The notes beneath the pieces were generated by a model. The model saw only the letters and a list, made by a program, of their open reading frames with translations. It made no database searches and was not told where the DNA came from. Positions 34,772 through 44,202 of a stretch of 64,000 nt of DNA are shown one piece after another. Both the position numbers and the translations under genes were made by a program. Position 1 is the first letter of the stretch, and each line of letters begins with the position of its first letter. Origin of the DNA: Saprospiraceae bacterium (GTDB taxonomy: Bacteria; Bacteroidota; Bacteroidia; Chitinophagales; Saprospiraceae); the NCBI GenBank assembly GCA_027080725.1, contig JALWRC010000064.1, forward strand, positions 62,001 to 126,000, in the 5' to 3' direction.

Positions 34772-35736
34772 AAGAAGAACTCTATGAATTTCTGAGATTC
34801 AATAAACAAGAATGGCTTCTACTGTTGCTCATCGCAGGAGCCAATACAGGACTATGGATGTATGATATTACGCGCTCCCCCACCCCTATCGAACACCCTA
34901 CTGAGTATGTTTCAGAGCAGATCTTAGATCAATCTGTAGAGATGCCTACTATGAAAAATGCAAAAAGAATTTCCGCTAAAAAGCACACTTTACAATCAAA
35001 CTCACCCCCTCCTCAAAAGAGTCGTTCCAAGGGTCGTAATCAAGCAATGAAGAAAAGAGACATTCCCATGTTTGAATTCAACCCCAACACCATCTCAAGC
35101 GATAGTTTGGTTCTATTAGGGGTGCCGCGCAAAACGGCCGAAACGTGGAGGAAATACGTTCATGCAGGAGGACGATTCTACAAACCTGATGACATCCAAA
35201 AAGTGTTTGGCTTAAAGGAGGATCAGGTAGAAGTGCTCATACCTTGGGTGCGCCTTCCTGTTGGACACAATTCAAGAAAAAGGAAGAACAGAACGGAAGC
35301 GGCACGATCTACACGTAGTAATCGAATTGAAATTAATACAAGCACTGCCGCCCAATGGCAATCATTAAAGGGAATTGGTCCGTACTATTCACAGAAAATC
35401 GTGCGCTACCGCAGTGCATTGGGCGGATTTAGTTCGGTTCTTCAGGTAAAAGAAACACCTCATCTTCCGGATAGTGTATTTCAAAAAGTGTACAAAAAGC
35501 TTTATCTCACACAAATGCCTACACCCATAGATATCAATACAGCAGACTATATCACTTTGGTCAAGCATCCCTATATTCACAAAAAGCAAGCATCGCTTAT
35601 CATCAAGTACAGGAAACAGCACGGAGGCTACAAAAACATAAACGAGATACTAAAAATACGTGCGATTGACTCGGTGTTTTTACAGAAGATTCGCCCTTAT
35701 TTCTACGTAAAAGGCAAAGAGATGGTAAAGCGATAA
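34768..35736 (+). CDS. ComEA-like helix-hairpin-helix DNA-binding protein
   Basis: 322 residues. One N-terminal membrane helix (about 16-30), a basic Pro/Ser/Lys linker (about 70-95), then three helix-hairpin-helix repeats: FNPNTISSDSLVLLGVPRKTA, EINTSTAAQWQSLKGIGPYYSQKIVRYR, and DINTADYITLVKHPYIHKKQASLIIKYR. Such proteins bind incoming double-stranded DNA outside the membrane for ComEC. It overlaps comEC (ATGA at 34768), so supply is matched. It is longer than ComEA of Bacillus, as in other Bacteroidota. Confidence 0.9.
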   Translation: MKEELYEFLRFNKQEWLLLLLIAGANTGLWMYDITRSPTPIEHPTEYVSEQILDQSVEMPTMKNAKRISAKKHTLQSNSPPPQKSRSKGRNQAMKKRDIPMFEFNPNTISSDSLVLLGVPRKTAETWRKYVHAGGRFYKPDDIQKVFGLKEDQVEVLIPWVRLPVGHNSRKRKNRTEAARSTRSNRIEINTSTAAQWQSLKGIGPYYSQKIVRYRSALGGFSSVLQVKETPHLPDSVFQKVYKKLYLTQMPTPIDINTADYITLVKHPYIHKKQASLIIKYRKQHGGYKNINEILKIRAIDSVFLQKIRPYFYVKGKEMVKR

Positions 35737-35772
35737 TATTGGATAGAACAAACTATTCGGGAGGCAACATCA

Positions 35773-36786
35773 CTAATGCGCTGCAACCATCATGGCTTTA
35801 TACTTCTCTGAAAAATCCTTGACGTCCTCCACCATTCTCGGAGAACCGATGGCAATAGAAGTGCGCTGGTGCAAATCGGATACCTCTTTATCCAAAATAC
35901 GCAATCCCTGACAAGTGGTAGCTTTGCCACCACATTGTTCGACAATCATCGCCATAGGGTTGCACTCGTATAATAATCTCAGCTTTCCCATCGGGTAATC
36001 GGACATATTGGGGTAAATGAAAACACCACCTTGAAAGAGAATCCTGTGAATGTCGGAGACCATCGTGCCGATGTAACGAAGTTTGAGGTTCAGTTCGTTG
36101 CAATGGTCGATATATCGCCGCATCCCAAAATCATACTTCAGATAATACCCTTGGTTGACAGAGTAGTATTTTGCTTTTTCCGGTATCTTGATGTCACGAT
36201 GAGAAAGAAAAAACTCCCCTACCGAAGGGTCTAAAGTAAATCCGTTGACTCCATTGCCTGTGGTGTATACCAGGATGGTAGAAGTACCATACGTGACGTA
36301 TCCTGCGGCGACCAATTTGTTGCCGGGTTGGAGAAAGTCTTCCTTTGTCACCGGGCTATTCACATCAGAGATGCGCCGGTATATGCCAAATATGGTTCCG
36401 ACGGATACGTTGACATCGATATTAGAGGAGCCGTCCAGGGGGTCAAAAACAACGACGTATTTTGCATTTTTGGATTCGACGTCAGGCAATGGGATGAAAT
36501 CCTCCAACTCTTCTGAGGCGATACCACAACACTCCCCACTATTGGCGAGAAATTCTATCATCCGGTCATTGGCGTAAATATCCAATTTCTGAACCGTGTC
36601 TCCGGAGGAATTTTGTTGATCTGCCAAGCCGATAATATTGACCAGTCCTGCTCGATTCACCTCCCGGTTAATCATCTTAGCTGCCAGCCCTATATCCCGC
36701 AATAAAGCGGTCAGCTCTCCTGATGCATACGGAAAATCCTTCTGTCTTTTGATGATAAACTCATCAAGGGTAATAAGTCTGCCCAT
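35773..36786 (-). CDS. fbp: Fructose-1,6-bisphosphatase, class I
   Basis: 337 residues from ATG 36786 (MGRLITLDEFIIKRQ, matching the family N-terminus); further upstream in-frame codons lie across a candidate promoter and are rejected. Metal and substrate motifs are present: ASEELEDFIP, VVFDPLDGSSNIDVNVSVGTIFGIYRR, YGTSTILVYTTG, and KLRLLYECNPMAMIVEQCGGKA. It removes the 1-phosphate of fructose-1,6-bisphosphate in gluconeogenesis. It is a single gene convergent with comEA. Confidence 0.95.
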   Translation of the reverse strand: MGRLITLDEFIIKRQKDFPYASGELTALLRDIGLAAKMINREVNRAGLVNIIGLADQQNSSGDTVQKLDIYANDRMIEFLANSGECCGIASEELEDFIPLPDVESKNAKYVVVFDPLDGSSNIDVNVSVGTIFGIYRRISDVNSPVTKEDFLQPGNKLVAAGYVTYGTSTILVYTTGNGVNGFTLDPSVGEFFLSHRDIKIPEKAKYYSVNQGYYLKYDFGMRRYIDHCNELNLKLRYIGTMVSDIHRILFQGGVFIYPNMSDYPMGKLRLLYECNPMAMIVEQCGGKATTCQGLRILDKEVSDLHQRTSIAIGSPRMVEDVKDFSEKYKAMMVAAH

Positions 36787-36809
36787 AAGATGCATTTTAT
36801 TTCTTAACG

Positions 36810-36817
36810 CAAATATA
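36810..36817 (-). promoter_or_regulatory. Candidate -7 box of fbp
   Basis: TATATTTG on the minus strand matches TAnnTTTG and would start transcription about 18-20 bases before the ATG at 36786. Confidence 0.4.
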
Positions 36818-37030
36818 TATAGAATTTTGCATGTATTTAGCGTCAAAATAAATTTCAGAACAAATTGATAAAGATAGTACGCCAATAGGAGCTATAATAT
36901 TGCATCATATATAGGATTAACAACCTATAAAGCTTCATGTCACAGTGGGGGAAATGGTCATAAGATGGATTTAAGTACTTCCAAATGGACTTCATAAAAC
37001 TATTTGAAGAATGGACTGTTTCATTTTTTC

Positions 37031-38830
37031 ATGCACAACTTATTAACTTTAAATAGATTTTTTCTCAAATACAGGTGGCATCTGCTTTGGGGCGTTGTCT
37101 TTGTAAGTATATCCAACTACTTTAGGATCCTCCAGCCGAGAGTGGTTCGGGATGCGCTAAATATGGTGTTAACTACTTTGAAGCAATACAAAGCAGCGAC
37201 TCCCGGCATTCAACCGGAGATATACAATCAACTCACGACCCAACTCACTCAGTTTGCCGGGCTTGTTCTTCTGTATGCACTATTGATGGGCGTATTTATG
37301 TATTTCATGCGTCAAACCCTCATTGTCATGAGTCGACATATCGAATACGACATGAGAAAAGAACTGTTTGACCATTACCTGACGTTGGACCATAGCTTTT
37401 TTGTACGTAATCGTGTTGGTGATCTTATGGCGCGTATCAGTGACGACATCAGCAAGGTCAGGATGTATGTCGGACCGGGGATTATGTATATGATTAATTT
37501 GATATCCCTGGCAGTACTGATTATTTACGCCATGTACAGTGTAAGTCCATATTTAACGTTGTTTGCTTTACTGCCACTGCCTGTTTTGTCTGTGTCGATA
37601 TACTTTATCAGCAAAATCATCCAAAAGCGAAGCACCGAAATCCAACAACAATTGGGTGTATTAACTAGTACAGCCCAAGAGACCTTTTCAGGAATACGTG
37701 TTTTGAAGGTTTTTGTCAAAGAGCATGACTTCAAGCGATACTTCAACCGAGAAGCAAGCCAATTATTCGATAAAAACATGAAGATGACACAAGTTCGTGC
37801 TTGGTTCTTTCCTTTAATTATTTTATTGATAGGCTTAAGCAACCTCCTTACCATATCTATAGGAGGAAAGTTGTTACAATCCGGGGATATCACGGCAGGC
37901 AACCTCGCAGAATTTGTTATTTATATCAACATGTTAACCTGGCCATTTACTGCTATTGGCTGGATCGCCTCCATTGTACAGGAAGCCGCTGCTTCACAAA
38001 GACGGATACTTGATATTTTAAACACCAATCCTAAACTTGACCATCAGGGGACTTACCGGGGGGCGATTGAAGGTCCGATCCGATTTCATTCGGTTGGTCT
38101 TAAATATGAATCGGAAAATATGGTTTTGAAAGATTTATCTTTTGAGATTGATGCAGGACAGAAGGTTTCAATAGTCGGCAAGACCGGTAGCGGCAAAAGC
38201 AGTATAGCAGATCTGCTTTTGCGAGTAATGGATCCTTCTGAGGGGGCGATTTTTGTTGCTTCTCGCCCTCTCCAATCTTATGACATACAACACCTTCGAC
38301 AGCAGATTGGTTATGTCCCCCAAGACACGTTTCTCTTTTCGGAAACGATAAGGAACAATATCGGATTTGGCTCAAGTTCTACGACCATCAAACAAATTCA
38401 ATCCGCAGCTAAAATGGCGGGTATCCATGATGAAATAATGCGGTTTGAGGCCGGATATGAAACTTTGGTTGGGGAGCGAGGAGTCTCCTTGTCCGGTGGT
38501 CAAAAACAACGTATTGCCATAGCACGGGCATTAATAAAATCACCTAAGATTTTAATTTTGGATGACGCGCTATCTGCCGTTGACCCCACTACCCGGAGTC
38601 TAATACTTAACAATATCAATAGTGGTTCTAATTGTCGAACTCTCATCTCTATCACCCATAATTTTATTCACCTGGATGACTTCGACAACATTCTTGTTTT
38701 AGAAGGCGGGAGTATCTCTCAATCCGGGACCATGCGTGAATTACTAGAAGACGAAAGTGGGTACTTCTTCCGGGTTTATCAGCACCAGAAGAGGAAGGAA
38801 TTGAAAAAGGGGGTGGCCGAGAAGACCTGA
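37031..38830 (+). CDS. ABC transporter, fused permease-ATPase (MdlB/MsbA type)
   Basis: 599 residues from ATG 37031; a TTG nine codons upstream is possible but the ATG starts the usual N-terminus. Six membrane helices (about 20-315, with the IYNQLTTQLTQF loop) are followed by the nucleotide-binding domain: Walker A GKTGSGKS (383-390), Q-loop VPQDTFLF, signature LSGGQ (487-491), Walker B ILILDD with Asp in place of the usual Glu, and H-loop SITHNF. Half-transporters of this group form dimers that export lipids, drugs or peptides; the substrate is unknown. It stands alone, convergent with wzc. Confidence 0.92.
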   Translation: MHNLLTLNRFFLKYRWHLLWGVVFVSISNYFRILQPRVVRDALNMVLTTLKQYKAATPGIQPEIYNQLTTQLTQFAGLVLLYALLMGVFMYFMRQTLIVMSRHIEYDMRKELFDHYLTLDHSFFVRNRVGDLMARISDDISKVRMYVGPGIMYMINLISLAVLIIYAMYSVSPYLTLFALLPLPVLSVSIYFISKIIQKRSTEIQQQLGVLTSTAQETFSGIRVLKVFVKEHDFKRYFNREASQLFDKNMKMTQVRAWFFPLIILLIGLSNLLTISIGGKLLQSGDITAGNLAEFVIYINMLTWPFTAIGWIASIVQEAAASQRRILDILNTNPKLDHQGTYRGAIEGPIRFHSVGLKYESENMVLKDLSFEIDAGQKVSIVGKTGSGKSSIADLLLRVMDPSEGAIFVASRPLQSYDIQHLRQQIGYVPQDTFLFSETIRNNIGFGSSSTTIKQIQSAAKMAGIHDEIMRFEAGYETLVGERGVSLSGGQKQRIAIARALIKSPKILILDDALSAVDPTTRSLILNNINSGSNCRTLISITHNFIHLDDFDNILVLEGGSISQSGTMRELLEDESGYFFRVYQHQKRKELKKGVAEKT

Positions 38831-38944
38831 CTGCGAACATATGTTGCACCTTTTCATCTGATATTATTGGCTTATTAGGACGGATTCAGTTGAAATCCTT
38901 AAGAATGCCTGGTTGGGATTGGGAGTATGGTGTATAAAACTGTT

Positions 38945-38980
38945 AAAAGCAATGGCCTGAGCAGAAAAACAATTGCTTTT
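38945..38980. repeat. 9-bp inverted repeat between convergent genes
   Basis: AAAAGCAAT (38945-38953) and ATTGCTTTT (38972-38980) with an 18-base loop, between the stops of the ABC gene (plus) and wzc (minus). It may help end transcription in both directions. Confidence 0.35.
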
Positions 38981-39022
38981 CAAGTTATCAGTTAGACCAA
39001 ATGATTACCGATGATAGCGATC

Positions 39023-41392
39023 TCACCAAAATTTCCACCACTTCTTTGTCGTGTTATGTCCATAACCATAGCCATAACCATAACCATATCTTGAAGATTG
39101 GCCGACCTCATTTAACAATAGCCCAACATTGTGGATTCGCCCCTCGGCTTTGAGAATTTCTATCAGCTTCAATTGCCTTTTGTCAACTAAATCTGCACGA
39201 ATAACAAAGATCAACAAATCTGCATACTCGCTAATCAACAAGGTATCTGTCACCATTGCAATCGGGGCTGTATCAACAATAATATAATCAAAATGCTGTT
39301 TGACTACCTCGAACAACTCACCCATTCTAGGTCGAATCAATAATTCCGAAGGGTTTGGTGGTATGGTACCGGAAGCCAATATGTACAAATCGCTAAATCT
39401 CTCATGCTGAAATATTACATCATTAATACTCATGTCCTCATTGGAGAGAAAATCAGACAATCCTTTCTTCCTTTCTAGCTCAAGATATTTCAAAAGTTTA
39501 GGAGCTCTCATATCAGTCCCCAATAGCAATACTTTCTTACTGATAGCAGCAAGACTTTTGGCTAAGTTGATGGCAATAAAGGTCTTCCCTTCGCCTTTCA
39601 TTCCCGAAGACACAAATATCACCTGTCCTCCCGAATTTATCTGACCCTTCAATAAAAAAAGCAGATTTGTACGTATCAATCTAAGAGCCTCTGCTGTTGG
39701 TTGATTACCACTGAGGTCAGGTAAATATTTCTTTTTATCTTTTGATTTGGGAAGTTCTCCAATAATGGGGATATTCAAATACTCTAAATCTTTAGTAGAG
39801 TGTACTTTAGTATCTAACAAATCAGAGATATAGATCCCTCCAACAGGAAGAATGAGCCCGACAAAAAAGGCGATGAGGTAAATCCGTGAAGGCTGCGGGT
39901 GAACAGGACCTTTTGTCGAAGGCAGATCAATAATCTTAGCTTTGGCAACTGTTACTGCTTTAGAAATAGCAGCCTCTTCTCGTTTTTTAAGGAGGTAAAC
40001 GTACAGATTCTCATTAATGGATTGCTTTCGGATGATGGCCCGATACTTACGCTCTTGAGTTGGAATAGCTGATATTTTCCCTTTGAGTTCTTTTTCTTGT
40101 TGAGTTATGCCATTGAGTTGGATCTGTAGAGACGATTTGATGCCATCCAAACTTTCGATCAGATTTGCTTTGAGTTTTTTTAGCTGTTCTTCGATATTGA
40201 TTATGACAGGGCTAGATGGGCTTGAGCTTTTCAATAATCGGTCTCTTTCCAAAACCAATTTGTTGTAGTTGTCCGTAAGATTATTAATACGCGGATAATC
40301 GATACCGATATTGGAGGGTATTAATTTGGAGATATCAACCGAACTGCTCAGATAATCAGCGAGGTATTCGACAAGACTGAGTTGTGTAGATATATTGTTC
40401 AACTTTTTTCTTGTCTCTCCCACCCATTCGCGAAACAGCCCGGCATCTTCTGCTATATCTGTAACTTGATTAGCTCTTTTAAAGTGCTCTGCTTGAACTT
40501 CTACACTATTGAGATCTTTAGATATGAGCTCAAGTCTATCATTAATAAACTCCAAGGTATTGGCAGCAATCTGACTTTGACTATTTATACCCTCTTCATT
40601 GTATATATTCATCAAATTAGTCAGGACATCAATAGCCTCTTCTTGTACAGGGGCTACCATGCTCAATCGAAGAACACTTGTATTTGAGCCCACTTTATTT
40701 ATATTTAATTTACTTAGGATAATTTTGCTGGCTAAATTGACCGGTAGTACTACTATTTTAATCTCTTTGCCAATGTATTTACTAAAACTACTCCCCGGTG
40801 TAAAGATGACATCTCCTATTGCAAGTGAAACTTTATCTCCCATTGAAATCTGTTGACCCTTGGTATCCGGAGTATAATGCAAATCTAATTTATCATCGCT
40901 TAAGATACTTACATACAAATTGAGAATATTCCTCGGTTTATGAGAGGAGGACTTGTAAAAGTCCATTTTAATAGGTGCAACACCATATAGGTCTCTTTCA
41001 TTCAATTTTAAATATTTCCTATATTTCCCCAGGTCGTAATACCTAACATTCAGGTTTAGCTTACTTACGACTTTGTTCATCAATTGTCGGGATCTAAGTA
41101 CTTGAATCTCGTTATCAACATTGTCCACATATTGAGGAAGAACCCCTAAGTCGTAAAACGCCGCTAATTCTCCTGTTTTCCCTGAGTTTTCATTGAGCAA
41201 AAAGAGGGTACCAGTAACCTCATAGGATATAGGGGTATATCTGAGATACAGATGCGCACCTGCAAAACAGATAACAAGCGACAGCACAAACCAATACCAT
41301 TTTGCTGTATATTTCTCTACAGTTTCCTTCAGATTGAGATTGTCCTCCTTGTTGATTTTATCAATTTTATATTTTATATCTTCTTTATCCAT
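39023..41392 (-). CDS. Exopolysaccharide tyrosine autokinase (Wzc-like)
   Basis: 789 residues. Order: membrane helix (about 30-50), Wzz-type periplasmic domain and coiled-coil region (about 55-480), second membrane helix (about 495-515), and a cytoplasmic BY-kinase domain with Walker A GMKGEGKT (597-604), Walker A' LLLGTDMRAPKL and Walker B YIIVDTAP. The C-terminal tail has five Tyr spaced by Gly (YGYGYGYGYG, 769-778), the autophosphorylation cluster. The cycle of phosphorylation tunes polymer length and export with Wza. It lies six bases after the wza-like gene. Confidence 0.94.
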   Translation of the reverse strand: MDKEDIKYKIDKINKEDNLNLKETVEKYTAKWYWFVLSLVICFAGAHLYLRYTPISYEVTGTLFLLNENSGKTGELAAFYDLGVLPQYVDNVDNEIQVLRSRQLMNKVVSKLNLNVRYYDLGKYRKYLKLNERDLYGVAPIKMDFYKSSSHKPRNILNLYVSILSDDKLDLHYTPDTKGQQISMGDKVSLAIGDVIFTPGSSFSKYIGKEIKIVVLPVNLASKIILSKLNINKVGSNTSVLRLSMVAPVQEEAIDVLTNLMNIYNEEGINSQSQIAANTLEFINDRLELISKDLNSVEVQAEHFKRANQVTDIAEDAGLFREWVGETRKKLNNISTQLSLVEYLADYLSSSVDISKLIPSNIGIDYPRINNLTDNYNKLVLERDRLLKSSSPSSPVIINIEEQLKKLKANLIESLDGIKSSLQIQLNGITQQEKELKGKISAIPTQERKYRAIIRKQSINENLYVYLLKKREEAAISKAVTVAKAKIIDLPSTKGPVHPQPSRIYLIAFFVGLILPVGGIYISDLLDTKVHSTKDLEYLNIPIIGELPKSKDKKKYLPDLSGNQPTAEALRLIRTNLLFLLKGQINSGGQVIFVSSGMKGEGKTFIAINLAKSLAAISKKVLLLGTDMRAPKLLKYLELERKKGLSDFLSNEDMSINDVIFQHERFSDLYILASGTIPPNPSELLIRPRMGELFEVVKQHFDYIIVDTAPIAMVTDTLLISEYADLLIFVIRADLVDKRQLKLIEILKAEGRIHNVGLLLNEVGQSSRYGYGYGYGYGHNTTKKWWKFW

Positions 41393-41397
41393 AGGAT

Positions 41398-42162
41398 TTA
41401 ACGGGTAAAATTCAATATTGTAATCGTTAAGGTTAAAACTGATACAAAGGTAGAAACCAGAGGACTAAATATGGACCTCGTCATTTGCGCTTTGTTCGGG
41501 GGCACATATACTACATCATTCTTGTGGAGGTAAAACACATTGGATGTAAAAACCTTATCCGAAGTAAGGTCAATATTAAAACTCTTCTTGTGCCCCTTAA
41601 CAATTCGGATCACTTTAATATTCTTTCGTTGGCCATATACAGTCAAATCACCGGCCATCCCTAAGAGTTCGAGTATCGTAATTTTAGATCCCGGCACCGT
41701 ATAAACACCTGGCTGTTTTACTTCTCCAAGTATGGTTACTTTAAAATTAACCAATTCTATCTCAACGATGGGATTGATAATGTATTGACTTAAAGCACGC
41801 CTCAAAACCAAACTCGCTTCATAAGTATTATATCCTCCGACCTTGATGTCTCCAAGTATTGGAAATGTGATGATATTGTCCCTATTTATCACGAAACGAT
41901 GGACGTGGTCACTTACCAATCCACTTTCATTTGTCATAATTGACGGTAAAAATGGCTTAAGGGCCATCTCATCCAGAGCAGTTATCTTTACGGTTATCAC
42001 ATCTCCTTCGCTGAGAACAGGAGCTTCTGATGGTGAAAGAACAACGTCTTTGTTGTTGGTATTGGATTGATTATTAAAATAGACTATTCTCTTCTCCAGC
42101 CCACATGAGCTATTAACAAGAGCAAGGCATAGTACCAAAAGATAAATCAAAATAGATTTCAT
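41398..42162 (-). CDS. Polysaccharide export lipoprotein (Wza-like)
   Basis: 254 residues from ATG 42162, which opens a clean lipoprotein signal (MKSILIYLLVLCLALVNSSC); earlier in-frame TTG and ATG codons (to 42201) overlap the upstream gene's end and fit the signal peptide less well. A Poly_export domain (about 45-150: LSEGDVITVKITALDE, IVEIELVNFKVTILGEV) and an SLBB-like segment (PGVYTVPGSKITILELLGMAGDL) are followed by a C-terminal helix that would span the outer membrane. It is shorter than E. coli Wza. It works with Wzc at the cell envelope. Confidence 0.88.
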   Translation of the reverse strand: MKSILIYLLVLCLALVNSSCGLEKRIVYFNNQSNTNNKDVVLSPSEAPVLSEGDVITVKITALDEMALKPFLPSIMTNESGLVSDHVHRFVINRDNIITFPILGDIKVGGYNTYEASLVLRRALSQYIINPIVEIELVNFKVTILGEVKQPGVYTVPGSKITILELLGMAGDLTVYGQRKNIKVIRIVKGHKKSFNIDLTSDKVFTSNVFYLHKNDVVYVPPNKAQMTRSIFSPLVSTFVSVLTLTITILNFTR

Positions 42163-42197
42163 TGTAGAAATGGCTTTTACTATCGTCATTACCGACT

Positions 42198-43337
42198 TCA
42201 AGCGCTGCGTTTGCCCTTGAAAAAGATATTTGTAATTGCTTTAAAAAAATATTTCAAGTCGGTAAAGATAGGTGATTTTTCATACTCTTCGAGATATTGC
42301 ATTTCGGCATCCAGAACATCCTCTACGATTCCTGACCGATTAAGAGAAACATACGGGGGGATACAACCCGGCTTATGTTTTCGTCTTCTATTTTTCACTT
42401 CTTCAGGGAGCATTTCAAAATACGTTTTGCTTACGGGGCGTACCCCCACCAATTTCATTTCACCTTTAAGAACGTTGATAAGCTGTGGCAATTCATCAAT
42501 CCAATATCTACGCATAAACTTAGCCCAACCGGCTACCCTAAAGTCATTGGCCGGTTTTCCTGTGGATGAGTAGCCATTAAGCTTTATGACATAATCTTGT
42601 AGATACTCGGAATAAGGATGCATTGTGCGGAATTTATACACATTAATAACCTGTTCATCCTTTCCTACTCTAGGCATCTTGAATAATGGACCATAACTAG
42701 GATTGAGATTGTATTGGGGCGCTGATATTTTCCTTGAAATGACATAAAGCAAACCATCTATGGTCTCAGTGGACACAATTTCAAAACCACAACTCACTAA
42801 GCGCCCCAAGGTCTCAGCTTTAGAAACCAGCCTATTCCTCCCCTTAGAAACTGAATAAAATATCCACCTCAAACCTTTTATTTTTGGGATGATACGTCGA
42901 TAAATCAATACAGGAGTAAAATAAAAATAGCGCAATATCGGCTTATTATATCGTCTCTTACGAGCTGCAAATGCAGAGTATGTCTCTACACAGTTAACAA
43001 AATGTCCCCCATCTATGAGCTTTCTATTGACCGCCTCATAAAACTTATTGTTGTATCTAATATTGTTCACCTTCTGAATGTTTGCAATAACCGAATGCCC
43101 AGGAGACAAATTTTCGACATCAGAGATGTTTCTACTATTAAGAAAAGTGGTCAATCCCTCTCCCAACGGAACTTTAGTATTAATAAAACACAACAACTTA
43201 GGACTTACTATCTCTTCAAAAGGGCGGGTTACGCATTTAGATTGTCCTTCACTCTTCGCAGAGGAAAACGCGCTTTTGAGATATTCATTGAGCTTATCCC
43301 TCATTATTGTACGAATGATGCCAAGTTCTAAATTCAT
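42198..43337 (-). CDS. Bacterial sugar transferase (initiating phosphoglycosyltransferase)
   Basis: 379 residues from ATG 43337, preferred because a TACTTTTG box lies 28 bases upstream; further ATG/GTG codons extend the frame to 43397. The C-terminal ~170 residues are the sugar transferase core: PLFKMPRVGKDEQVINVYKFRTM, YWIDELPQLINVLKGEMKLVGVRPVS, and RKHKPGCIPPYVSLNRS. The N-terminal half lacks the four-helix membrane part of WbaP and has a globular look. It would start repeat-unit assembly on undecaprenyl phosphate. First gene of the sugar transferase-wza-wzc operon. Confidence 0.85.
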   Translation of the reverse strand: MNLELGIIRTIMRDKLNEYLKSAFSSAKSEGQSKCVTRPFEEIVSPKLLCFINTKVPLGEGLTTFLNSRNISDVENLSPGHSVIANIQKVNNIRYNNKFYEAVNRKLIDGGHFVNCVETYSAFAARKRRYNKPILRYFYFTPVLIYRRIIPKIKGLRWIFYSVSKGRNRLVSKAETLGRLVSCGFEIVSTETIDGLLYVISRKISAPQYNLNPSYGPLFKMPRVGKDEQVINVYKFRTMHPYSEYLQDYVIKLNGYSSTGKPANDFRVAGWAKFMRRYWIDELPQLINVLKGEMKLVGVRPVSKTYFEMLPEEVKNRRRKHKPGCIPPYVSLNRSGIVEDVLDAEMQYLEEYEKSPIFTDLKYFFKAITNIFFKGKRSA

Positions 43338-43364
43338 TGACCTGTATACCTTTGTTCTAAAATG

Positions 43365-43372
43365 CAAAAGTA
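43365..43372 (-). promoter_or_regulatory. Candidate -7 box of the sugar transferase-wza-wzc operon
   Basis: TACTTTTG on the minus strand (plus-strand CAAAAGTA) fits TAnnTTTG and supports translation from the ATG at 43337. Confidence 0.4.
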
Positions 43373-43673
43373 AGCAATTTGATGACATGTATTTCACTTT
43401 TATGCCTGTATTACAAACTGCGCCCTTATGCTTTGATTAAAAAGCATTTAAATTCACAACAGAATTCATATATTAACTAGCCTTACTGTTTGGCATCGTC
43501 CCAATAAGCAACAAAAAGGTTAAGTATCCTATCAAGCATATTCTCGACGCACCCAAGGTTGATTATAACAATCGTTTTCTTTTACTTTAACTCATTCTTT
43601 TAATTGTATCTGCTTCATTCGTTTGCTTCTTACTGTATGAATAGGTCTGTCAGCCGGAAACAATACGATAACC

Positions 43674-43681
43674 TAATTTTG
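43674..43681 (+). promoter_or_regulatory. Candidate -7 box of the HAD-CrtC block
   Basis: TAATTTTG fits TAnnTTTG and would start transcription about 60 bases before the ATG at 43748. The surrounding 43398-43747 gap shows no gene; it is AT-rich and separates divergent operons. Confidence 0.4.
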
Positions 43682-43747
43682 TAATACAGATTTTGAACTT
43701 CAAGCAATAGAAGTTGTTTATTCCTTTAATCATTCCTTGCCATAAAT

Positions 43748-44167
43748 ATGGAGTTAAGTACACATTATAAAAGTTCTTTGATTATTGCTATTGATTTTGA
43801 TGGTACTATTGTAGAAGATCGATATCCGGATATAGGCAAGCCCCGCAGATTTGCCTTTGAGACTATGGAAGCTTTGCAGGCTGCAGGACATCGACTGATA
43901 TTATGGACATACAGGGAAGGAGAAAAATTGGATGAGGCTATTCGTTTCTGCAAAAAAAGAGGAATTGAGTTTTATGCCATTAATAAGAGTCACCCTGAGG
44001 AAAGGATTCCGTTCAAGACACGTAAAATTTTAGCAGATGTATACATTGATGACCGGAATTTCAATGGTATTCCTGAGTGGGGGATAATTGGCCAGTCACT
44101 CTTAGGAGATTTTAACACCAGGAGCATCAAAAAACGCTCCAAGATTAGAAAGTTATTTGGATTATAG
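43748..44167 (+). CDS. Small HAD-family hydrolase (BT0820-like)
   Basis: 139 residues. HAD motif I IDFDGTIVEDR (Asp16, Asp18), motif II-like LILWTYREG and a distal YIDDRNFNGIPEWG replacing the usual acidic pair. Short capless proteins of this kind occur in Bacteroidota and are phosphatases of unknown substrate. Located at the edge of the polysaccharide locus, a sugar-phosphate substrate is possible but not shown. The CrtC/AttH-like gene follows after 35 bases. Confidence 0.8.
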   Translation: MELSTHYKSSLIIAIDFDGTIVEDRYPDIGKPRRFAFETMEALQAAGHRLILWTYREGEKLDEAIRFCKKRGIEFYAINKSHPEERIPFKTRKILADVYIDDRNFNGIPEWGIIGQSLLGDFNTRSIKKRSKIRKLFGL

Positions 44168-44202
44168 CTTTTTTCAATATTAATAGAGAATGATATTATC
44201 AT

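Noticed and set aside
39055-39090. Hexamer repeat as a frame-shifting phase-variation switch
   Set aside because: Six-base steps keep the frame; only tail length could vary.
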